Positions 56,351 through 64,000 of a stretch of DNA of 64,000 nucleotides are shown here, in pieces. A program made the position numbers and the translations under genes. A model generated the notes under the pieces. That model was given only the letters and a program-made list of their open reading frames with translations, ran no database searches and was not told the DNA's origin. Source of the DNA: Hordeum vulgare subsp. vulgare. Lineage: Eukaryota > Streptophyta > Magnoliopsida > Poales > Poaceae. The stretch spans positions 187,911,703 to 187,975,702 of the forward strand of contig NC_058519.1 in NCBI RefSeq assembly GCF_904849725.1, given 5' to 3'. Numbering within the stretch: position 1 is the first letter of the stretch; each line of letters opens with the position of its first letter.

Positions 56351-56838
56351 TGTTGGGGATATTACCTGTTAATGACCCGCCCTAGTTGGGCCGGGTTACC
56401 AATCAGGCGATTCACGCAAACAATTATTTGGGCCTTGTACTGGCCGGATCAAGGTCGTACGATGGTTTATGATTTCTGGAAGGTCTCCAAGCTTTGGAAG
56501 ACGGCGACATAGAGACCACAGGGGTCACGATTTGTAGGAAGGAAGGCACCTTTGTAAACCCTAGGGGTTCGACCTGTATATAAAGGCGAGTCTCAGGGGA
56601 GGAGAGGGCAGGTTAGAAATCATCGAGTGCTAGGTTCGGCGAGTTATGCCCTCCTTGTAATCGAAACCACATTAATACAAACCAAAGCAGGACGTAGGCC
56701 TTTACCTCCTCACGAGGGGCCGAACCTGGGTAAATCACCGTGTCTATCCCGCTTAACCCCGTTGAGTCGCCACCAAGGTGAGATGGCTCCAGTACTAAGT
56801 CCTTTCACGAGGACATCTGCCGTGACAAAACCACGACA
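56351..56838 (+). repeat. TE8 3' LTR
   Basis: TGTTGGGGATATTACC to AAAACCACGACA, 488 bp, followed by the target duplication ACATG. It differs from the 5' copy at about 18 sites by eye. Confidence 0.95.
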
Positions 56839-56843
56839 ACATG

Positions 56844-57143
56844 CGTCCAAGTGAACTTGAGTACGGAATCTGGTTCGAGCAGTAAGCAGGGTCCCGTGAT
56901 GCGACGGGTCGCTTCGTTAGGTCCAAATTTCATGGGATTCAAAAATTTCGTAGGCCCGCCTCGATTTTCATGCCGTCTTTAGCGCCACATACTATGATTC
57001 CTCTGAAATCAGAATACATAGGGATCCGGCGGCCCCACAGGTCAGTGACTCACTCGGATAGTTATAAAATGTGTCGGTGCTAGGGTTAGCACAATACTCT
57101 TCCGCCATTACCCTCTTTTCCTACGCCCCTCTATGCTCCACGC
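56844..57143 (+). promoter_or_regulatory. TE4 upstream region of the antisense gene
   Basis: It continues 42906-43041 across TE8. A TATA-like GTTATAAAATG lies at 57061-57071, about 75 bp before the presumed start, with a C/T-rich leader between. This is a plausible promoter for the antisense gene, independent of the LTR TATA at 18509, which points the other way. Confidence 0.5.
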
Positions 57144-59934
57144 GTGGCGCTCAGCTCTGCCTCGACGATCGCCGCTGCAATAACAAAGGAGAAGACGGAG
57201 AAGCTCGAGCGTGCCAAGAACGGTGCCAAGGTGAAGAAACCGTCGGGCGCGTGGTATTCAACGCAGTCGAGGTGGATCCAAGGAGATTCCCTTCGATCGA
57301 CCATCACGGTCGAGGATGTCAAGAATCTCGTCGTTGACAGGCTGATAGCCAACAAGTCGTGGAGATTGCCGGAGGGAGAGACCGAGCCGGAGCCGGTGAA
57401 AGGGAGTAGGTCCTCCTCCTCTCCCACGTCGAGCGGGGTTTTTCTCTACCTCCCCATCCGTTCTTCCGTGGGTTCGTGAATTTATTCGGCGCATAACTTC
57501 ATCATTTCCCTCCGAATGCCATTGCATACCTCTATGTGTTCGTAACATTGTGCAAATGCTTCCTGGGTTGTTCACGTCACTGGGGTCTGTTCAAATACAT
57601 CTTCGCCATCTGGTCTCACTCGGTCAAAAAAGCCAAATCTAGTGACAGTAAGACCCATGTCACCTAGCTATGCGGTGGCCTGGGACTCCAAAAGAGGAGC
57701 AAAAGCACGTTTTGGCAATGACCCTTCATGAATCTGTTCGGGGCTGGAAGTCGACTTGGTTCTATTGCAAGGATATTGCATCTCCCAATATGTCGACTGG
57801 CCTTCCTCCCTTCACGTTGGAGCGCCCCACTCCTGCCAAAACGTTGAATGTGGTTGAGGAAGAAAAAGTCCATGTAGGAATTTGAGTGAATGCAGTAGTA
57901 AATTTGGTTCGTGGCGGAGTGACAGGCGTGGATCTACTAGAGGCATTCCTCAGTCGGCGAATCCAGCCCCTTCAAGCGAAGGGCCACACTATGTGTCATA
58001 GCTCGGGCATCGAAGATACCGTTCGGACACATCTGGAGGAAGTCTGTAATGATATTGTTGCGTAGTGGCTTAGAAGCATCACTGGAGCCTGTGACAACCC
58101 TCTCGGAGCCAAACGAATCCTACCCTTCTCTGCGAAGAACCCACCGCCAAACCTGGTGAGTTATATCTTTGTCGAATGCTTTCTTATTTTGTCGAGTGAT
58201 CGGATCTTCAGCCGATAGACTTTACTGTTTGTAACTTCCAGGAGTTAATGAACATGTACTCGCCCGTACCAAACGGAGAACAGCGTGATGATGGAGAAGA
58301 GAGCGCAGGCGGCAGCATAGACACTGATTATGACGATGACAGTGAAGGTGGTGATGATGACTCAGAGGAGAGCGAGGAAGATGTTCAGTATCCTCCGCGC
58401 ATTGAGCAACGATCCAAGCAGCACCAAGATCCAGCGGCTGTCCCAAGCAGAACCTTGGCATCGTGCACCAGGAATCCGAAGCACGCTCAGGCCGCAACCT
58501 CTAGGTCGACTGAAAAGGTTGCGAAGCAACCTAAGTCTGCCCTGCCAAAACCTCGGAAGGCTCTGCTCCGTATGAAGATTAACATGCATGTCGCCTCAAC
58601 GTGAGTGTTAATTTTCCATCTTCTGCTGTTGTGGAACTTCATGTTTTTACTGTACGAGTGAAATTTGCTTGCCAGAGATGCTACCTCGGCGACGTCACCT
58701 CCGCGAGGCGAAGATGAGCACATGCAATTGGAAAATGCTGACATGGCCACTCCTCAATGAGGTATAACAAATCTTCACCCTGCTCTGTTTTTGGAAATGA
58801 TTCATCGATTGAATAAGTTAACATTGTCGATTGGCAGCGGCAGACGTCATCCACGTGGACGACGACGAGGAGCCTCGTAGGTCGACTGCTGCGTTGTCTC
58901 AAGAGCTTGGCGACTCTTCGAGAGCTAAAGCTGGACTTGAGGTTCCGCTGTCGAGTGCCCCACCAGCACCTTCAACTCTTGTGGTTTCAGCGCCGATTGG
59001 ACAACTTCAGGCCACTCTTGTGACCTCAGCTGCAACACCAACACACCCGACGCCCGTGTTCTCTCAGCACTGCATCCTAGAGGACCAGACTGGAGCTGGT
59101 AAAGAAGCCATGATCCAGGCTGAGCAAATGATGCTGTGAGTGAAGGAGGCGTACGAGGCGAGCAAGTTGGCTTATGATGCCAGATCCGCGCTTCGTTCCA
59201 ATGTCTGAGTAAGTGTGATTGTAAATTCATTTCTGATTGAACTCTTGTCCATCTTGACTCTACACCCACTGGGTGTTTGCTTTTGGTGTATACTTGCTTG
59301 TCTCCCCCTCGAGTAAAATCATGTCTTAGTCGAGTGGTTTCTAGTCTAGTGGGGGCACGCTGAGTGCACTCACTCGGTGAAGTCTTCAAGATAGCTGTCG
59401 AATGGCGATGACATCGATCGGGGTCTTAGATTTGTTTTGATAGTTTCTTGGCACTCGATAGGCCGGACCTGGTCGAGTGATAGTAAGTCCAGTGGGGCAC
59501 GCTGAGTGCACCCACTGGGTGTAGTCCCCGAGACCGCCATGAAGATGTTCTGCCTTGATGCTTGTCTCAGAAGTGTTCAAGGGTATATCGCTCGACTGAA
59601 AGCTGGACTGGTGAAGATTAACAAAGAACTGTGGCCAGAAGACACCCTCGAGACCGACCTTGAGTCGATGATGGTCTGCCTCAACGAGATTCCCAGTCGA
59701 GTACATGCATGGTAGAAATCTGTTGCTCGCTGCGGAGCTGACGTGGTGCTTTCACTCGTCCGGGTCTATTGCAAGGAGACCAAGGAGGACAAGTTGAAGC
59801 TTCTCCAAGTGACCAACACGAAGAAACTTAAATTTGGAAACTTCATTGAGACCTTCATCGAAGCAGCAACTCGAGTCGCTGACGGGATTGATCTCGACAC
59901 CTTCATCGAGCCTGCGAGCCCCAGCAGTGCTTGA
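57144..59934 (+). pseudogene. TE4 antisense gene, five exons
   Basis: It runs opposite to TE4. The frame opens at 57144 with GTG where ATG is expected. Exon 1 (57144-58155) has frameshifts near 57405 and 57670 and stops near 57497, 57664, 57883 and 58063. It contains VLLLSHVERGFSLPPHPFFR, STWFYCKDIASPNMSTGLPP and VNLVRGGVTGVDLLEAF, clearly the same family as the TE2 and TE8 antisense genes (GWGESWFYCQE, NGLTGVDLI). Splice-like junctions: donor 58156 GTGAGT, acceptor 58241; donor 58601 GTGAGT, acceptor 58675; donor 58762, acceptor 58837; donor 59209 GTAAGT, acceptor 59532. Exon 2 is very acidic (Asp/Glu/Ser runs). Exon 5 (59533-59934) has one stop at 59713 and ends at TGA 59932. Function unknown. 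Confidence 0.75.
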
Positions 59935-60106
59935 GAATAACTTTACTTTCAGTTGAAACTTTATTTTCTTTGGCATGCCAAGTGATGGTATAACCGTTTA
60001 AAACTTCATTCAGGCCTTAAGCCGGAGTACTTCCATGCACGTGGAGGACTTTTATCCGTGCTAAAGATCTTAGATTTATCTGCATTTTGATTTCCAATTC
60101 TTTGTT

Positions 60107-60570
60107 TGGCTAAGTCTGTTTGGTTTCCGAATGAGAATGATGATCATTACACGGAAAGATTTTGAACTTAGGCGAAGACTGATTCACAACTAAGTTTCCG
60201 AGCAAAAGTGTTGCTTGTCACTCGGAAGTGTTTTACACTTAGGAGAAAACCTGTTTGTGGCTAAGACCCCGATTGTGAGGAGTGCTCGCCACTCCGGAGA
60301 GTTTTTTTTAAACTTAGGCAAAGATTGGTTCGCAGCTAAGCCCTCTTAGAGAGATGAGTGTTCGTCACTCGGAGTATTTTCTAAACATTGGCGAAGACTA
60401 ATTCGCAGCTAAGTCCCAATTGAGAGGAATGTTCGTCACTCGGAGTATTTTTAAACTTAGGCGAAGACTGGTTTGCAGCTAAGTCCTTGAGTGAGAGGAA
60501 TGTTCATCACTCGGAGTATTTTCTAAACTTAGGTGAAGACTGGTTCGCAGCTAAGCCTCCAAGTGAGAAG
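60107..60570 (-). repeat. Degenerate 70-bp tandem repeat in the TE4 3' region
   Basis: About seven units share GCAGCTAAGTCC, GTTCRTCACTCGGAGTATTTT and AAACTTAGGCGAAGACTGG. It lies beyond the convergent end of the antisense gene, the same position as the TE8 array. The 170 bases between (59935-60106) show nothing further. Confidence 0.85.
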
Positions 60571-60571
60571 A

Positions 60572-63500
60572 TGTAACATCCCAAAATTATAAATTTTGGA
60601 ATGTTAATATAATTATTAGATTGATTGTTTGTTTGTTTGCTTGAGTGATTGAAACTTGTGTGAAATTTGAGACTTTTCAAAAACTTTTGAATGAGAGGAA
60701 ATAAAATGACTTTCCCCTTCTCCGGTGAATTCAAATTTAATCTTTTAAAAGCAAAGAGAAAAGATGACATGACTTCTTCAACTATGAAGAATTTGAACGG
60801 AGATATTTGCATTTGAATTCTTTTGCATTTCCATTCGTTTTCTTCGTGCCAGAAATGCCGGGAAATACATTCTAGAGAGGAGGAACATGACCCTCAAACC
60901 CACGGGCATTTTGAAAGTTATTTGAACCCTAAAACTTAGAGGGCATTTGCAAAAGAAAATAAATCTTTTAGGCAATTTTGTGAAAATAATTTTTTCTGAA
61001 GTTTTTATTTTTGCCATGGAAAAATGCCCATCATTTATATTTTATTTTTCTGATAATTTTAGTATATAGAAACTCTTTATTCCGAATTGAATTGAGTTCC
61101 TTTTTATCGTTTTAGTTTCCTAGTTTTAAAAATAGGAATAGAATCCCTTTTATTAGGAAACTCCTGCTGGCCCATTAAGCACTTTCCTATTCTGGCCCAA
61201 CAAAGATCATTTTCTTCCTGTGTTTCTCTCTCACGTCGCAGAAACCTTCCCTCCCATGGACAAGGAGATCTCCACCTCCGGGATTCGCGAAGTACCTTCA
61301 GTCCCAGCGCCTCCCGTCGCCTCTATAAGAACCCCCATGGCCTCCTCGTTCCATTCCCGTTGAAACCACCCCCTCTCCTCGCCTCTAGCTCGCGCGCCAC
61401 ATCGCCGGAGTCGGCACCAGAAGCTCGCCAGGAACTCCTCCACATCGCCCCTGCACCCCTCCTCCACCTCGCTGCACCCTCCCTGCCGAGCCCACCCCTC
61501 CACCCTTCGCCCCCCTCCACCACTCCTCCCGCCGGCCCCTCCCCATCCCTACGAAACTCCTGCCAGGAGCCATACCACCAGCAGGTCCTCCACCTCACCC
61601 CCTCCCTAGAACCAGCGACCAGGAGGCCAGGAACTCCTCCATCGCCCCCCCCCCCCTGCAGCCCCCCCTCCACCTCGCCTCCCTCCCCTCCCTAGAGCCC
61701 CACACCCCCCCCCGCCGGAGCGGCTCCCCGTACCAGCCACCTCGCAGGAGCAGCCACTGCTACTCCCAGCCACGGTAACTCCTCCTCCTTCTGTTCTATT
61801 TTTTTTTCTTTTCTTGGTTGCCCTTAGATCTATATTCTATGGTGTAGATTAGAAGCAGGGTAACTTTTCGGTTTAGCTCAGAAAACCGTCGGTTTTATTT
61901 CACTTATTCATTAGCCAGCAAGTTTCGGTTAGAACTCGGCCATTTGCTCCTAGCGTTAGGGGCAAACACACCCTTAGCCAATCAGTGGGCGCCACGTGTC
62001 TGTAGCAATTATTCTCTTTTTCTGTCTAGTTGCAAAAATAGAAAAGTTTCTGTTTTGTTTTGGCCATAACTTTTGATCCCGAAGTCCAATGATAGAGATT
62101 CTTTTTCGAGTAGCTCACAAATTTCCTATAGTTTGTAAAAACATATAATTTGTCTATGTTTGAAATTTTCAAATTTGAATTAGATCAGATTTAGTTTAAA
62201 CCTGTTTTGCTTCTTCCAGGTGTTTAAAAATAGCTTTTAATTTGATTCCTTCTGATACTGATCACTAGTGATCTTATATATCAGTGGTAAAAATTTCAGA
62301 ATTGTTTGAGTATCTTAGCTCACTGTTTCTTGTTAAACAATTTCTGTTTCGCCTCTTTTAGGATTTCGGCTAATTCCTTTTCTATCTTTTTTTTAAAATA
62401 TTTTCTTTATTATTTCAGAAACATTATTGTTTTGTTTATGTTAGTTAACAGTAGTTTTGCAACAAGTGTTGGTTTTATTTTTATTTGTTATCATGAAATC
62501 AATTCTAGTTCCTTAGTAACTTGCAATTGGTTTCCGCATTGTTTCAAATCCCGTTTGGGAATACTTTCAAAAAGTTGTGTGAAAAATACTTTATTTTATC
62601 TTAGTTAGACTTATATCTTAGTTCCTTGTTATTATTTTCTGTTAGACAAAAACTATTTAGTGTTTGACGTAGTAGAAGACTCCCTAGTCTTATTTGAAGT
62701 TTCTTTCGGATTCTCATTCGCTCTCTCGTTTATTTTGATTGCTAGAATGATTGCTAGTATGAGTGCTTATGTGAATGATATGTTTGTTATATAGATTTCA
62801 TCAGAGAGTGATGAGTAGTCTATCAAGTTATTTCTCGAGAAATTCTTCTTCGTCAACATCACCAGGCAAGTCACTTTGATCATACTATCACCTATGTTTT
62901 ATGCATCGTAATTCTACCATCCTATGCCCAATTGCATGATGAGTAGGTACTTGGAAATTTTAGTATAGATTGTAGTATCATGTGGTAGGCACACAACAAC
63001 CCCGATACTTGGCCCGGGACGACAAATTTCATATTGCTATGCTTGAGTAGACGGGATTTCGGTTGAGTGCATAACACGAGTGATGCGAGGTTGATTAAAT
63101 AATCAAGACCGGTTAAGACAAGATTTTCAAGACCTCGGACGCAATGCAACTCTGGGTGAAGGACGGTTGATCGGCTCCCTGGAGAACCCACCGGATGACC
63201 CGGGATGCTGGGGACGACCATGACATCCTGCGGAAAGCTTCACCCAGGCTCAAAGAGACGGACGGATATTTTCAAGACCCAAGGCTTACCTGCACAGCCA
63301 CAAGTCATTATGGGCTCTGGCTTGGTTGGACAACGCGGCGACTCTGGATAGGCGGTGCTAGCAGATGTAGAAGAACGGTAGGAATGGATGGGCACCGACA
63401 GGGATTCAGAGGGACCCGTTGAAAGACCATGTTTTGATCATCCGGTCTTCAAACACCCTGAAGTGCGAGGACATACTCGGAGGCGATCAAATCTTGTGGG

Positions 63501-64000
63501 GAACGTGTGCAAAACTCTGCAGAGTACTCAAACCTAATCGATTAGCCGTGTCCATGGTCATGGACAACTTGAGCCAAAGGAACTGAAGTTATCTGGATTT
63601 CTCAAGACCATTATATATATTTGATGAGGGTTATTATTGACAACATGGGTACGAGGATTGGTTGGCGGAACCATCTCATTAACAACCAACTACGTAGTAA
63701 TATTTTGCTTTTAGCCCCTCTCTTGATGTAGGAGAAAACTTGCTTTTCGCTAAAAACTTATAGCCCCACCTGCCATATATGCATATAGTATACATGGCAT
63801 TTTACCCCTCTCTTATGTGACTTGCCGGCATATTCAATATGCTGACCTACACGGCTGCAACGTCTTATGTTGCAGATATTTTCTTCGACGAGTAAGAGTA
63901 TGATTCAGGGTTACAGTCTACACTCAACTTGCCATTGGTGTTTATTGGGACTCCACTCCCTTGACCGCTTCCGCTGAGATAATTAAGGTATATATCCGTT
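60572..64000 (+). mobile_element. TE9: LTR-like element, left end only
   Basis: TGTAACATCC marks an abrupt change from the TE4 repeat, preceded by GAAGA as a possible target site. The start holds a near-palindrome CCAAAATT/AATTTTGG (60582-60600). No primer site, gag or pol appears before the window end, so either a very long LTR (over 3.4 kb) or a non-autonomous element is involved. AT-rich stretches 61780-62880 and 63600-64000 contain no supported ORF. Orientation and class are uncertain. Confidence 0.4.
61213..61790 (+). promoter_or_regulatory. TATA box and GC-rich first-exon-like segment in TE9
   Basis: CTCTATAAGAACCCCC (61320-61335) is a good TATA match. It is followed by about 450 bp of C-rich DNA with poly-C runs (61640-61720) and then CCACGGTAACTCC (near 61770), a possible splice donor leading into AT-rich DNA. 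The ORF 61360-61695 is Pro/Ser low complexity without a domain, so I treat the segment as LTR promoter and leader rather than a gene. Confidence 0.4.

Larger units (their letters stand above)
43042..56838 (+). mobile_element. TE8: Tat-lineage retrotransposon, complete with both LTRs
   Basis: LTRs of 488 bp (43042-43529 and 56351-56838) are flanked by ACATG (43037-43041 and 56839-56843). Order: tRNA-Lys-type primer site, gag, protease, RT, RNase H, second RNase H, integrase, short repeats, a 20-copy tandem array, an antisense gene and the 3' LTR. I count roughly 18 differences between the LTRs by eye (about 4%). At commonly used grass rates this implies an insertion about one to two million years ago. 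Confidence 0.95.
18300..60571 (-). mobile_element. TE4: Tat-lineage element (3' part only), split by TE5 and TE8
   Basis: TE4 survives in three pieces: 18300-18874, 42888-43041 and 56844-60571. Removing TE5 and TE8 with their target duplications makes the pieces continuous. On the minus strand the order from the right is a tandem repeat, the convergent antisense gene, a polypurine-like tract and the 3' LTR, which mirrors TE2 and TE8. The 5' LTR, gag and pol are absent because TE9 begins at 60572. The orientation is inferred from LTR ends, polypurine tract and TATA on the minus strand. Confidence 0.7.

Noticed and set aside
57144..59934. A possible host gene with five exons, acidic region and canonical splice sites
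   Set aside because: It is homologous to the antisense genes of TE2 and TE8, carries frameshifts and stops, and sits at the matching position next to the TE4 LTR, so it belongs to the retrotransposon.
61360..61695. Proline/serine-rich ORF in TE9
   Set aside because: Low-complexity C-rich DNA is open in several frames, both strands have equal-looking ORFs and no domain is visible.

Overview
The window looks like intergenic heterochromatin of a large grass genome, most likely Triticeae (wheat, barley, rye or Aegilops). Essentially every base belongs to an LTR retrotransposon or to a scar between two of them. I see no host gene, rRNA, tRNA or organellar insert. Element names below (TE1 to TE9) are mine. 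Family names were not checked against a repeat library.

Two Ty3/Gypsy lineages alternate. Athila-like elements (TE1, TE5, TE6, TE7) have 1.4-1.6 kb LTRs that start TGATACGT and a primer binding site matching tRNA-Asp. Tat-like elements (TE2, TE4, TE8) have a second RNase H domain after the first wherever pol is preserved, and a long multi-exon gene on the opposite strand between pol and the 3' LTR.

Layout: TE1 (35-6680, minus, non-autonomous) has lost the end of its 5' LTR and is fused to TE2 (6681-17971, plus), which has lost its 5' LTR and leader. TE2 ends against a protease fragment of another Tat-type pol (17972-18299). That fragment is interrupted by TE4 (18300-60571, minus), which is itself split by two large insertions. 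TE5 (18875-42882, minus, target duplication CCCCA) sits in the TE4 3' LTR. TE8 (43042-56838, plus, target duplication ACATG) sits just outside that LTR. Inside TE5 lie TE6 (24049 to about 32905, minus, with a truncated 5' LTR) and TE7 (32949-39794, plus, target duplication GTGAC). After TE8, TE4 resumes with its antisense gene (57144-59934) and a tandem repeat, and is cut off by TE9 (60572 to the window end), an LTR-like element beginning TGTAACATCC.

The order of events is readable. The Tat pol fragment came first, then TE4, then TE5, TE8 and TE9 into TE4. TE6 and TE7 entered TE5, and a deletion removed most of the TE6 5' LTR together with the TE5 pol. All coding regions are broken by stops or frameshifts, so none of the copies appears autonomous now.

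Three observations stand out. First, TE5 and TE6 each carry a second, internal copy of their LTR U3 hairpin/promoter module directly upstream of a third ORF. Second, the three Tat elements share one layout: pol, then tandem repeats, then an antisense gene with a repeat-bearing intron before its coiled-coil exon, then the LTR. Third, the Tat 3' regions contain many internal copies of a polypurine-tract-like motif.
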